This document shows, in pieces, positions 17,200 through 25,876 of a stretch of 64,000 nt of DNA (positions are counted from its first letter, which is position 1; each line of letters begins with the position of its first letter). The notes below the pieces were generated by a model. That model saw only the letters and a program-made list of their open reading frames with translations. It searched no databases and was not told the DNA's origin. The translations under genes and the position numbers were made by a program. Origin of the DNA: Clostridium sp. M62/1 (GTDB lineage: Bacteria; Bacillota; Clostridia; Lachnospirales; Lachnospiraceae); the NCBI RefSeq assembly GCF_020736365.1, contig NZ_CP085988.1, forward strand, positions 1,122,001 to 1,186,000. Direction: 5' to 3'.

Positions 17200-17389
17200 A
17201 TTTTACAGAAATTCTGCCGGATTTCTGTGAGTGAAAAAGCCCCGGTCAACAGGACTGCACTGCGGCAGAGCAGAGTCTGTTTTTGGAGCGGTCCGCCTCC
17301 GGGCAGAGAATCCCTCAGGAGGAACATTCCGTTTTCTTTGTTATTGTCCTTTTCATTCAGAAAAAGTACAGTACGGAAGGATGATTGAA

Positions 17390-18607
17390 ATGTTTGAAAA
17401 AGACAGATGGAAAACAAAATTTATCACTGTGGCATCAGGACAGGCAATTTCCATGCTTGGCAGTCACGGCGTTCAGTTTGCACTGATCTGGTGGCTTGCT
17501 GAAAAAACGTCTTCCCCGCTTATGCTGGGAATATCAGGCATTGTGGCATATCTGCCCATGTCACTGTTCAGCCCGGCAGCGGGGATTGCGGCAGACCGCT
17601 ATAACCGGAAATTTATCTCTATTTTCTCGGACCTGGCAATGGGAACGGCCGCACTGATTTATGCGGTACTGCTTTCTGTGTTTGAGCTGCCTGTATGGAC
17701 TGTATTTATTATGCTCTGCATCCGCGGAATCGGAAGTACATTTCAGCAGCCTGCCATACAGTCGATTATTCCGCAGCTTGTGCCAAAAGATCAGCTGGTC
17801 AGGACCAATGGCTGGATGCAGCTTTTAAATTCAGGTTCCTTCCTGTTAGGACCAGTAATCGGAGCGTCACTGTATGCAGCTTTCCCCATGCCCGTTGTCC
17901 TGCTGACGGATGTGGCGGGGGCGATTCTGGCAAGTATTGCCCTGGCTGCGGTTGAAATTCCGCCATTGCCCAAAGCAGAAAAAGAAAAACAGCATTTTGC
18001 TGCAGAGGTGAAAGAGGGAATCCGGATATTCAGAGAAGACAGAAAGCTGTTCCATATCGTAATGGCAGAAGCTCTCTGCATGTTTTTCTATGGGCCCCTG
18101 TCCTCCTTTTATCCCCTTATGACAAGCGAATACTTCAGTCTGTCGGCTGTATATGGAAGTGCGGTGGAGCTTTCCTTCGCAGCAGGGATGCTCGTGTCCT
18201 CGCTGTTATTTTCCAGTGTGCTGAAGGTAGAGCGAAAAATCAGAGTTTCCTTCGCAGGCCTGTTCGGCATGGGTATTATGGCCGCAGTCTGCGGCCTGAT
18301 CCCGCCGGTTTACGCAGGCTGGTTTCTCTTTGCGGTTTCCTGCATCGGCCTGGGGGCAGCAGGAAATGTGCATACAATCCCTCTGACTGCATATATACAG
18401 GAGACAGTGGCCGGTGAAAAAATGGGACGGGCATTTTCTGTGCTCACCCTGATCTCGTCCGTGACAATGCCGGTGGGCCTGCTGTTCAGCAGCCCCATAG
18501 CAGAAAAGGTTGGCGTAAATACCTGGTTTTTCATATCCGGAGTGAGCATGACAGTCATTACAGCCCTTGTGGCTGTCCGCCATACGGCAGAACAGAGGAG
18601 GCAGTGA
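17390..18607 (+). CDS. MFS efflux transporter (Mef-like)
   Basis: A 405-aa major facilitator protein with 12 hydrophobic segments. It opens with KFITVASGQAISMLGSHGVQFALIWW, carries motif A as GIAADRYNRKFIS near 66-78, and has the RGIGSTFQQPAIQSIIPQLVP segment near 110-130 common to macrolide-efflux-type (MefA) and related drug exporters. It probably exports a drug or toxic metabolite by proton antiport. The start is ATG 17390, 9 nt after GGAAGGA; ATG 17381 is in frame but inside the ribosome site. The long leader with a tiny frame and terminator suggests induced expression. The stop region overlaps the GNAT gene area by a few bases, so the two are co-expressed. The substrate is unknown. Confidence 0.85.
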   Translation: MFEKDRWKTKFITVASGQAISMLGSHGVQFALIWWLAEKTSSPLMLGISGIVAYLPMSLFSPAAGIAADRYNRKFISIFSDLAMGTAALIYAVLLSVFELPVWTVFIMLCIRGIGSTFQQPAIQSIIPQLVPKDQLVRTNGWMQLLNSGSFLLGPVIGASLYAAFPMPVVLLTDVAGAILASIALAAVEIPPLPKAEKEKQHFAAEVKEGIRIFREDRKLFHIVMAEALCMFFYGPLSSFYPLMTSEYFSLSAVYGSAVELSFAAGMLVSSLLFSSVLKVERKIRVSFAGLFGMGIMAAVCGLIPPVYAGWFLFAVSCIGLGAAGNVHTIPLTAYIQETVAGEKMGRAFSVLTLISSVTMPVGLLFSSPIAEKVGVNTWFFISGVSMTVITALVAVRHTAEQRRQ

Positions 18608-18609
18608 TT

Positions 18610-19047
18610 ATGATAAGGAAATTTCAGAAAGAAGATACGGGACAGGTGATGAGAATCTGGCTGAACGGAAATAAGGATGCCCATCCTTTTATTCCAAAAG
18701 AGTACTGGGAAGCCAACTATTCCATGGTGGAAGAACAGATTCTGCAGGCAGAGGTTTTCGTATATGAGGCGGATGGAGAAATCCAGGGCTTTATCGGAAT
18801 TGTGGGGGGATATATTGCGGGAATTTTTGTGGACAGAGCGTACCGTTCCCTGGGAGCAGGAAGAGAGCTTCTAAACTGCGCCAAGCAATTATATGATTCC
18901 CTGTCATTAGGCGTCTATCAGAAAAATGAGCGGGCCGTTTCCTTCTATTTCCGGGAGGGCTTTGCCGTACAGTCAGAACAGCTTGATGAAGATGCGGGAG
19001 AAACAGAGTATACCATGAGCTGGAAAAGGAGCACGGGAAATCCATAG
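18610..19047 (+). CDS. GNAT-family N-acetyltransferase
   Basis: A 145-aa acetyltransferase that would move an acetyl group from acetyl-CoA to an amine. Core motifs are visible: MIRKFQKEDTGQVMRIWLNGN (strand 1 and helix 1), GFIGIVGGYIAGIFVDRAYRSLGAGREL near 60-86 with the acetyl-CoA pyrophosphate loop RSLGAG, and NERAVSFYFREGF near 102-114. It resembles the YjaB-like group. The start is ATG 18610 with GAGGAGG 8 nt upstream; an in-frame GTG 18604 overlaps the MFS stop. Its place directly behind an inducible exporter suggests drug or metabolite modification alongside export. The substrate is unknown. Confidence 0.85.
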   Translation: MIRKFQKEDTGQVMRIWLNGNKDAHPFIPKEYWEANYSMVEEQILQAEVFVYEADGEIQGFIGIVGGYIAGIFVDRAYRSLGAGRELLNCAKQLYDSLSLGVYQKNERAVSFYFREGFAVQSEQLDEDAGETEYTMSWKRSTGNP

Positions 19048-19102
19048 GCGGGACGGGTCTGCCGGGGCGGCTCCTTAAACACGAAGCTTCGGAGTGATTT
19101 TG

Positions 19103-19129
19103 GCACCGAATTTGGCACCGGATAACGGT
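19103..19129. repeat. Short hairpin and direct repeat after the GNAT gene
   Basis: TTGGCACCG occurs twice in a row, and the second copy forms a stem (GGCACCG / CGGTGCC) with a 5-nt loop. No T-run follows. The rest of the 384-bp gap before rfbA holds a promoter and no other gene I can support. Confidence 0.5.
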
Positions 19130-19221
19130 GCCCCGGCTGAAAGAGAGTTTCAGACGGACATTTAATGACTGAAAAACATAAAAAACGCTGAAACTATTAA
19201 GGATTTTGTAATTCTTAAACA

Positions 19222-19250
19222 TTTACTAACGGTTTTATCTATGCTATATT
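19222..19250 (+). promoter_or_regulatory. Promoter for rfbA operon
   Basis: TTTACT (19222-19227), 17-nt spacer, TATATT (19245-19250), in an AT-rich stretch 180 bp before rfbA. Confidence 0.6.
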
Positions 19251-19431
19251 ACCTATAGTGCATAAGTCTGCCCGTGCATCAGTGTCCCGGGCCACCAGCC
19301 CTGCAGCAGCTTTATAAAAGCGCTCATGTGCCGGAAGCGGGCAGACGGAGAAAATCTCAAAACTTAGAAGGACTGACTTCAGGACATTACAAAAAGAAAA
19401 CGTGGGAAATCCACAGTGCAAGGAGAGAGAC

Positions 19432-20325
19432 ATGAAGGGAATCGTTTTAGCCGGCGGCTCAGGCACACGCCTGTATCCGCTTACCAAGGTAACATCAAAG
19501 CAGCTTCTGCCCATCTACGACAAGCCGATGATCTACTATCCGATCTCGGTGCTGATGAGCGCGGGGATCAGAGACATTCTGATTATCTCCACACCGGAGG
19601 ACACGCCAAGGTTTGAGGAGCTTTTAGGGGACGGGCATCAGTTTGGAATCAGCTTAAGCTATGAGGTGCAGCCAAGTCCTGACGGACTGGCCCAGGCCTT
19701 TATCATCGGCGAGAAGTTCATCGGCAGCGACTCGGTTGCCATGATTCTGGGCGACAATATTTTCCAGGGACAGGGACTTCCCAAGCGCCTGAGAGCGGCT
19801 GCATCAAAGGATCAGGGAGCCACTGTATTCGGCTACTATGTAGACGATCCGGAGCGGTTTGGAATTGTAGAGTTCGATAAAAACGGCAAGGCCGTTTCCA
19901 TCGAGGAGAAGCCGGAGCATCCAAAGTCCAATTACTGTGTGACAGGACTCTATTTCTACGATAACCGCGTGGTGGAGTTTGCAAAGAGCTTAAAGCCGTC
20001 TGCCAGAGGGGAGCTTGAGATCACGGACCTGAACCGCATTTACCTGGAAAAGGGAGAGCTGGATGTAATCCTTTTAGGTCAAGGCTTTACCTGGCTTGAC
20101 ACGGGAACCCATGAGTCTCTGGTGGAAGCCACGAATTTCGTAAAAACCGTGGAAACCCACCAGCACAGAAAGATTGCCTGCCTGGAGGAGATCGCCTATC
20201 TGAACGGCTGGATCAGCCGCGAAGAGGTTCTGGCCGCCTATGAGGTATACAAGAAAAACCAGTACGGCAAGTACCTGAAGGACATTCTGGACGGCAAGTA
20301 CGTAGATAAACTGCACCAGAACTAA
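19432..20325 (+). CDS. rfbA: Glucose-1-phosphate thymidylyltransferase RfbA
   Basis: Catalyses glucose-1-phosphate + dTTP to dTDP-glucose + PPi, the first step of dTDP-L-rhamnose synthesis. The 297-aa protein begins [19 protein letters not shown], the nucleotide-binding signature with the catalytic Arg. [13 protein letters not shown] (about 28-40), [12 protein letters not shown] (about 105-116, metal Asp), [19 protein letters not shown] and [12 protein letters not shown] are all RfbA family hallmarks. The start is set by AAGGAGAG 5-8 nt upstream of ATG 19432. First gene of rfbA-rfbB-rfbD-glmM, and it would feed the glycan genes upstream. Confidence 0.97.
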   Translation: MKGIVLAGGSGTRLYPLTKVTSKQLLPIYDKPMIYYPISVLMSAGIRDILIISTPEDTPRFEELLGDGHQFGISLSYEVQPSPDGLAQAFIIGEKFIGSDSVAMILGDNIFQGQGLPKRLRAAASKDQGATVFGYYVDDPERFGIVEFDKNGKAVSIEEKPEHPKSNYCVTGLYFYDNRVVEFAKSLKPSARGELEITDLNRIYLEKGELDVILLGQGFTWLDTGTHESLVEATNFVKTVETHQHRKIACLEEIAYLNGWISREEVLAAYEVYKKNQYGKYLKDILDGKYVDKLHQN

Positions 20326-20430
20326 GGCCGGACCGGGGCGCGTGCGCCCAGCCGGGTGCAGCCTGCGGGCGGCGTATTTCGGCACAGCCAGGTGCATTCA
20401 ATAAACAGAAACAAAACAGGAGAAAGAATC

Positions 20431-21453
20431 ATGAAGATTATTGTAACAGGAGGAGCCGGATTTATCGGCGGAAATTTCGTACACCATATGGTAAACAAGT
20501 ATCCGGATTACCAGATCGTAAACCTGGATCTCTTAACCTATGCAGGAAACCTGGAAACCTTAAAGCCAGTGGAGGGAAAACCCAACTATAAGTTCGTAAA
20601 GGGCGACATTGCGGACAGGAAATTCATATTTGACTTATTCAGGGAGGAAAAACCGGATGTGGTGGTAAACTTTGCCGCGGAGAGTCATGTGGACCGCTCC
20701 ATCACAGACCCGGAGAGCTTTGTCCGCACCAATGTGATGGGAACCACAACGCTTCTGGACGCCTGCAAGGAGTTTGGAATCAAGCGTTACCATCAGGTGT
20801 CCACTGATGAGGTTTACGGAGATCTTCCGTTAGACCGCCCGGATCTCTTTTTCACAGAGGAGACCCCTCTGCACACCTCAAGCCCCTACTCCTCCTCCAA
20901 GGCCAGCGCGGATCTCTTTGTACTGGCCTATCACAGAACCTACGGGCTTCCGGTGACTATCTCCCGCTGCTCCAACAACTACGGTCCCTACCACTTCCCG
21001 GAGAAGCTGATTCCTCTGATGATCAGCCGCGCTCTGGCAGATGAGGAGCTTCCGGTTTACGGCGACGGCGCCAATGTGCGCGACTGGCTCCATGTATCTG
21101 ACCACTGCGAGGCCATTGACCTGATTATCCACAAGGGACGCGTGGGAGAGGTCTACAATATCGGAGGCCATAACGAGAGGACAAACCTGCAGGTTGTAAA
21201 GACGATCCTGAAGGCTCTTGACAAGCCGGAGAGCCTGATCCGCTATGTGAAGGACCGCCCTGGCCATGACCGCCGCTACGCCATCGATCCCACCAAGATC
21301 GAGACAGAACTGGGCTGGAAGCCAAAATACAACTTTGACACAGGCATTGCCCAGACTATCCAGTGGTACCTGGACAATGAGGACTGGTGGAAGCACATTT
21401 TAAACGGTGAGTATCAGAACTATTTTGAAAAGATGTATGGAGATCGATTATAA
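20431..21453 (+). CDS. rfbB: dTDP-glucose 4,6-dehydratase RfbB
   Basis: NAD-dependent dehydratase making dTDP-4-keto-6-deoxyglucose. The 340-aa short-chain-dehydrogenase-type protein shows the N-terminal Rossmann motif GGAGFIGGNFV (7-17), FAAESHVDRSI, STDEVYGDL (substrate-binding and catalytic Thr-Asp-Glu), YSSSKASADLF (catalytic Tyr-xxx-Lys) and RPGHDRRYAID near the C-terminus. The start ATG 20431 follows ACAGGAG. The 105-bp gap after rfbA is GC-rich and contains no gene; rfbC, often located between these two, is missing. Its TAA overlaps the rfbD start by one base (TAATG). Confidence 0.97.
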   Translation: MKIIVTGGAGFIGGNFVHHMVNKYPDYQIVNLDLLTYAGNLETLKPVEGKPNYKFVKGDIADRKFIFDLFREEKPDVVVNFAAESHVDRSITDPESFVRTNVMGTTTLLDACKEFGIKRYHQVSTDEVYGDLPLDRPDLFFTEETPLHTSSPYSSSKASADLFVLAYHRTYGLPVTISRCSNNYGPYHFPEKLIPLMISRALADEELPVYGDGANVRDWLHVSDHCEAIDLIIHKGRVGEVYNIGGHNERTNLQVVKTILKALDKPESLIRYVKDRPGHDRRYAIDPTKIETELGWKPKYNFDTGIAQTIQWYLDNEDWWKHILNGEYQNYFEKMYGDRL

Positions 21454-22298
21454 TGAAAGTACTTGTTACAGGCGTTAAGGGCCAGCTGGGCTATGATGTG
21501 GTAAATGAACTGAAAAAGCGCGGCCATGAGGCAGTGGGCGTGGATGTGGAGGAGATGGATATTACGGATGGGCAGGCATGCCGCAGGGTAATTACAGAGG
21601 CCGGACCAGATGCAGTCATCCACTGCGCCGCATATACTGCAGTAGACGCAGCCGAGGACAATGTGGACCTGTGCCGCAGGGTAAACGCGGACGGAACAAG
21701 AAACATTGCCGCTGTCTGCCGTGATCTGGACATCAAAATGATGTATATCAGCACGGATTACGTGTTCAACGGCCAGGGACTGCGCCCCTGGGAGCCGGAT
21801 GATGAGAGGGAGCCGTTAAATGTCTACGGCCAGACCAAGTGTGAGGGCGAGATGGCAGTGGAGGAGCTTGTGAAAAAGTTCTTCATTGTCAGAATCGCCT
21901 GGGTGTTTGGGGTAAACGGAAAGAACTTTATTAAGACCATGCTTCGCCTGGGAAAAGAAAACGGAGCGGTGAGCGTTGTAGACGACCAGATCGGCTCCCC
22001 TACCTACACCTATGATCTGGCAAGGCTTCTGGTGGATATGATTGAGTCCGAGAAGTATGGGCGCTATCACGCCACCAACGAGGGGCTGTGCAGCTGGTAT
22101 GAGTTCGCATCGGAGATTTTCAGACAGGCCGGTATGGATCAGGTGAAGGTGACTCCGGTGACAAGCGATGAGTTTAAGGCCAAGGCGAAGCGCCCGATGA
22201 ACAGCCGCATGGACAAGAGCAAGCTTGCGGCCAACGGCTTTGAGCCGCTTCCGGCATGGCAGGACGCGCTTTCCAGATATTTAAAGGAAATCATGTAA
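21453..22298 (+). CDS. rfbD: dTDP-4-dehydrorhamnose reductase RfbD
   Basis: NADPH-dependent last step of dTDP-L-rhamnose synthesis. The 281-aa protein carries GVKGQLGYDVVNEL (7-20) in the cofactor fold, the segment IHCAAYTAVDAAEDN, STDYVFNG (about 102-109), YGQTKCEGE (Tyr-xxx-Lys, about 127-135) and RIAWVFG. These match the RmlD family in order and length. Start-stop overlap with rfbB (TAATG) indicates translational coupling. The product would supply rhamnosyl units for a cell-wall rhamnan, consistent with the glycosyltransferase locus 8-11 kb earlier. Confidence 0.96.
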   Translation: MKVLVTGVKGQLGYDVVNELKKRGHEAVGVDVEEMDITDGQACRRVITEAGPDAVIHCAAYTAVDAAEDNVDLCRRVNADGTRNIAAVCRDLDIKMMYISTDYVFNGQGLRPWEPDDEREPLNVYGQTKCEGEMAVEELVKKFFIVRIAWVFGVNGKNFIKTMLRLGKENGAVSVVDDQIGSPTYTYDLARLLVDMIESEKYGRYHATNEGLCSWYEFASEIFRQAGMDQVKVTPVTSDEFKAKAKRPMNSRMDKSKLAANGFEPLPAWQDALSRYLKEIM

Positions 22299-22333
22299 GA
22301 ATAAGTTGACATAAAACAGGAGGACAGGTAAAA

Positions 22334-23686
22334 ATGGGAAAATATTTTGGCACAGACGGCTTCCGGGGTGAGGCAAACGTGACTCTGACTGTGGAGGACG
22401 CTTACAAGGTAGGCCGTTTCCTCGGCTGGTATTACGGACAGAAGAATGAGGGGGAGCGCTGCCGCGTGGTAATCGGAAAGGATACGAGAAGGAGCAGCTA
22501 TATGTTTGAGTACTCTCTCGTAGCCGGGCTGACCGCGTCAGGGGCTGACGTGTATCTGCTCCATGTGACGACGACGCCGAGCGTCTCCTATGTGGTGCGC
22601 ACCGAGGAATTTAACTGCGGAATTATGATTTCTGCCAGCCATAACCCATTCTATGACAATGGAATCAAGGTCATCAACGAGCGCGGAGAGAAGCTGGAGG
22701 AGGATGTGATTACTGAGATCGAGAAGTATCTGGACGGAGAGATGGGAGAGATCCCCTATGCCACCAGAGAAAATATCGGACGGACCGTGGACTTTGCAGC
22801 AGGAAGAAACCGCTACATCGGCTATCTGATTTCCATTGCAACCCGTTCCTTCAAGAATAAGAAGGTGGGACTGGACTGCGCCAACGGAAGCGCATCTGCC
22901 ATTGCGAAGAATGTATTCGACGCTCTGGGTGCAGAGACCCACGTGATCAACAACAATCCGGACGGGCTGAACATCAACACAAACTGCGGCTCCACCCACA
23001 TCGAGGGACTCCAGAAATATGTGGTTGAGAACGGCCTGGATGTGGGCTTTGCCTACGACGGCGACGCAGACCGCTGCCTGGCTGTGGACAGTGAGGGAAA
23101 TCTGGTGGACGGAGACAAGATCATGTACATCTGCGGAAAGTACATGAAGGAGCAGGGAAGCCTGGTAAACAACACCGTTGTCACCACCATTATGTCAAAC
23201 TTCGGTCTGTACAAGGCTCTGGAGCGTGAGGGCATCCGCTTTGAAAAGACAGCTGTAGGCGACAAATATGTGTATGAAAACATGTCTCAGAACGGACACT
23301 GCCTGGGAGGCGAGCAGTCCGGCCATATCATTTTCAGCAAGCACGCTACCACCGGAGACGGTATCCTCACCTCCTTAAAGGTGATGGAGGTTATGCTGGA
23401 GAAGAAGGAGAGCCTGAAAAAACTGGCCGACGAGATTGAGATTTATCCTCAGGTATTAAAGAACGTGCGCGTTCACGATAAGAAAGAGGCTCAGGATGAC
23501 GCCGATGTTCAGGCAGAGGTAGCGAAGGTGGCTGAGGCTCTGGGAGACACAGGCCGTATTCTGTTAAGACAGAGCGGAACAGAGCCGGTAGTCCGCGTCA
23601 TGGTAGAGGCTGAGACCGATGAGATCTGCGAGAAGTATGTGGATCAGGTCATCGAGGTGATGAAGGCCAAGGGACATGTGCTGTAA
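22334..23686 (+). CDS. glmM: Phosphoglucosamine mutase GlmM-like
   Basis: A 450-aa alpha-D-phosphohexomutase, most like GlmM, which interconverts glucosamine-6-phosphate and glucosamine-1-phosphate for UDP-GlcNAc and peptidoglycan synthesis. It begins GKYFGTDGFRGEAN. The phosphoserine loop ISASHNP places the catalytic Ser at residue 102, as in GlmM. The metal loop DGDADR lies near 240-246, the sugar-binding loop GGEQSGHI near 320, and the phosphate-binding loop RQSGTEPVVRVMVEA near the C-terminus. A phosphoglucomutase or phosphomannomutase role is the alternative, and its place after rfbABD could suggest supply of glucose-1-phosphate. It lies 36 bp after rfbD with AGGAGGA before the ATG. Confidence 0.85.
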   Translation: MGKYFGTDGFRGEANVTLTVEDAYKVGRFLGWYYGQKNEGERCRVVIGKDTRRSSYMFEYSLVAGLTASGADVYLLHVTTTPSVSYVVRTEEFNCGIMISASHNPFYDNGIKVINERGEKLEEDVITEIEKYLDGEMGEIPYATRENIGRTVDFAAGRNRYIGYLISIATRSFKNKKVGLDCANGSASAIAKNVFDALGAETHVINNNPDGLNINTNCGSTHIEGLQKYVVENGLDVGFAYDGDADRCLAVDSEGNLVDGDKIMYICGKYMKEQGSLVNNTVVTTIMSNFGLYKALEREGIRFEKTAVGDKYVYENMSQNGHCLGGEQSGHIIFSKHATTGDGILTSLKVMEVMLEKKESLKKLADEIEIYPQVLKNVRVHDKKEAQDDADVQAEVAKVAEALGDTGRILLRQSGTEPVVRVMVEAETDEICEKYVDQVIEVMKAKGHVL

Positions 23687-23764
23687 TGACAGAGGCCGCA
23701 GAACGGCTCTGACTCAGAGCTGATAATAGATAAAAGATAATAGCTGCTGCAGCGCAGAGGAGAA

Positions 23765-23850
23765 ATTGGAAGAATAACCAGACAGGGCTGGCAGGGCCGC
23801 AGGCGAACATGCCTGTGCGCCGCTGCCGGCCCTTCGATATAAAAGCGAAG
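23765..23850 (+). terminator. Structured region after glmM, possible terminator
   Basis: Between 23784 and 23835 the strand can fold into a long GC-rich hairpin (GCAGGC/GCCTGTG core with outer GGGC/GGCCC pairing) but lacks a clean T-run. It separates glmM from the Gre-factor gene; no gene is seen in the 270-bp gap. Confidence 0.35.
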
Positions 23851-23957
23851 ATGCCTGGCCATATACAGAGCAGGCGGGTTTAAGACGCTTCAGGCAGACA
23901 AGCCTCTGAAGACAGAGCAGGCAGGTTTTGCGTTTTGACAGAATGGGAGTGAGAGTG

Positions 23958-24461
23958 ATGAGGGAACAGCTGACACAAAGCGATATCAGGAAAATTCAGG
24001 AGGAGATAGACTACAGGAAGCTGGTAGTGAGAAAGGAAGCCATTGAGGCGGTGAAGGAGGCCCGGGCACAGGGAGATCTGAGTGAAAACTTTGAATATTA
24101 CGCGGCCAAGAAGGACAAGAACAGGAACGAGAGCCGCATCCGCTATCTGGAGAATATGATTAAAAATGCCAGAGTTGTGTCAGATAAGTCCAGGTCTGAT
24201 GAGGTAGGGCTCAATGACACCATTACCCTCTATTTTGAGGACGATGACGAGGAGGATGTGTACCGCCTTGTCACAAGCATCAGGGGAAATTCCCTGGAAA
24301 ACAAGATCAGTATCGAGTCACCTCTCGGAAAGGCCGTCAGAGGCCATAAGGTCGGCGACCGGGTCTATGTGGAGGTAAACGACAGAGCCGGCTACTATGT
24401 GGAAGTGAGAAAAATTGAAAAGACCGGAGACGACGGAACGGATCCGATCCGCAGCTATTAA
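23958..24461 (+). CDS. greA: GreA/GreB-family transcript cleavage factor
   Basis: A 167-aa Gre factor that binds the RNA polymerase secondary channel and stimulates cleavage of backtracked RNA. The N-terminal coiled coil (about 1-75) contains ARAQGDLSENFEYYAAK with the conserved acidic tip residues, and the C-terminal FKBP-like domain contains NDTITLYFE, ISIESPLGKAVRGHKVGDRVYVEV. An acidic insert DDDEEDV is present. The start is ATG 23958, 7 nt after GGGAGTGAGAG; earlier in-frame starts have no site. The stop overlaps the start of the transporter gene (TAATG). It may be a second Gre paralogue; gene symbol by family only. Confidence 0.85.
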   Translation: MREQLTQSDIRKIQEEIDYRKLVVRKEAIEAVKEARAQGDLSENFEYYAAKKDKNRNESRIRYLENMIKNARVVSDKSRSDEVGLNDTITLYFEDDDEEDVYRLVTSIRGNSLENKISIESPLGKAVRGHKVGDRVYVEVNDRAGYYVEVRKIEKTGDDGTDPIRSY

Positions 24462-25876
24462 TGACAGGGAGAGAGGAAGGACCGCCTGGAAAAGACGGGA
24501 GGGAAGAACTGGTGAGAGGAATTTTCGGCAGGAAACAAAACAGGGAAACAGAGGATAAAGATAAAAAGAAGAAAGACAGCGTGAAAGCAGAAAAACCAGG
24601 GCAGAAGCTGCCAGGAACAGGGTTCAGGATAGCAGGGCTTCCCCTGCCCCTCTACTTTGCAGTTCTGGCCCTGGTGGCTGTCTGCATGTATGCAGGCTGC
24701 CTGCCCAGGGGACTGGTGGGCTCTCTCATCCTTCTGATGGTTCTGGGGGAAGGGCTGAATGCTGTGGGGAATACTGTGCCGGTGGTGAAGACCTATCTGG
24801 GCGGCTCCGTCATCTGCATTCTGGGAGCAGCCGTCCTTCAGGCGGCCGGAGTATTCACCCAGGATGCCTATGAGATGATGGACAGCTTTGTCAACCAGGA
24901 GGGCTTTCTGGTGTTTTACATATCGGCGCTGATCACGGGAAGCCTGTTCAACATTGACAGGGATCTGCTTCTTCGGGCGACAGTGAAGCTGCTTCCCACA
25001 GCGGCAGTGGCTCTGGCAGCCGGGGTGGCCACAGCCGGGATTCTCGGGATGGCTATGGGAAACTCCTTTCTGGAGGGAATCCTGTTTATCGGAATCCCCA
25101 TGACCAGCGGGGGAATGACAGCGGGGGCTGTGCCTCTCTCCGGCATGTACGCCCCTGTGCTGGGAATCGAGGCCGGGGAAATCCTCACAAGGATCGCGCC
25201 GGCGACTGTGCTGGGAAACTGTGTGGCCATCATTTTCGGAGGCCTGGCAAATAATCTCGGGGAGAGGCGGCCGTCCCTGACAGGAAACGGCCGTCTTGTC
25301 AACGACGGGCAGAAAACACCGGAGCGGATGCCTATGAAGCCTACCTTTGCCCTCCTCTGCACGGGGCTGATTCTCTCCCTTGCCTTTTATGAGCTGGGAG
25401 CCCTGTGCAACCGGTTTGTGAGCATCATTCCCACCTACGCCTGGATGATCATAGCAGTTGTGGTGGTAAAGGGAACCGGAATTCTGTCTGAGGAGCTGGA
25501 GGATGCGGCGAGAGAATGGGGACAGTTTGCCATCCATAGCTGGACAGCTGCCGCGCTGACGGGAATCGGGGCGACTCTGATTGACTTAAAGACGATTCTT
25601 CACACCCTGACGCCGTTTTACCTGTTTACTGTGGTGGCGTCTGTGGCAGTGATTACCCTGACAGCTGCCGCAGTGGGAAGAGCAGTGGGTTTTTATCCCC
25701 TTGAGGCAGCCATCGCAGCGGGAATGTGCACCACCAATATGGGCGGTTCAGGAAATGTGGCTGTTTTAAGCAGTGCAAAGAGAATGGAGCTGCTTCCCTT
25801 TGCACAGATTGTGACGCGCTCCTGCGGCGCTCTCATGCTGACCCTGGGAGGCGTGCTGGTGCACCTTTTAAGATAG
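24461..25876 (+). CDS. 2-hydroxycarboxylate transporter family protein (CitS/MaeN-like)
   Basis: A 471-aa secondary transporter of the 2HCT family, which carries citrate, malate or related acids, usually with sodium. After a charged N-terminal region of about 55 residues there are about 11 membrane segments. The two re-entrant-loop motifs are present: GGMTAGAVPLSGMYAPVLG (about 210-228) and GGSGNVAVLSSAKRMELLPFAQI (about 428-450). The second has Asn where GGxGD is common. ATG 24461 overlaps the Gre stop; a GTG at 24511 after GGGAGGGA is an alternative start that would remove part of the charged region. The substrate is not certain. Its end overlaps the convergent DUF1275 gene by 9 bp. Confidence 0.85.
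   Translation: MTGREEGPPGKDGREELVRGIFGRKQNRETEDKDKKKKDSVKAEKPGQKLPGTGFRIAGLPLPLYFAVLALVAVCMYAGCLPRGLVGSLILLMVLGEGLNAVGNTVPVVKTYLGGSVICILGAAVLQAAGVFTQDAYEMMDSFVNQEGFLVFYISALITGSLFNIDRDLLLRATVKLLPTAAVALAAGVATAGILGMAMGNSFLEGILFIGIPMTSGGMTAGAVPLSGMYAPVLGIEAGEILTRIAPATVLGNCVAIIFGGLANNLGERRPSLTGNGRLVNDGQKTPERMPMKPTFALLCTGLILSLAFYELGALCNRFVSIIPTYAWMIIAVVVVKGTGILSEELEDAAREWGQFAIHSWTAAALTGIGATLIDLKTILHTLTPFYLFTVVASVAVITLTAAAVGRAVGFYPLEAAIAAGMCTTNMGGSGNVAVLSSAKRMELLPFAQIVTRSCGALMLTLGGVLVHLLR

Noticed and set aside
18610..19047. The MFS-GNAT pair as a recent horizontally acquired resistance cassette
   Set aside because: No integrase, transposase or flanking repeat borders the pair and base composition is close to its neighbours, so transfer cannot be supported from this window.
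19048..19431. Possible riboswitch or T-box in the rfbA leader
   Set aside because: Only a short hairpin and direct repeat are visible; no T-box sequence, specifier loop or known aptamer core.
24458..25537. A 359-codon minus-strand open frame
   Set aside because: Antisense shadow of the 2HCT transporter, which shows both family loop motifs; the antisense protein is low-complexity and has no ribosome site.
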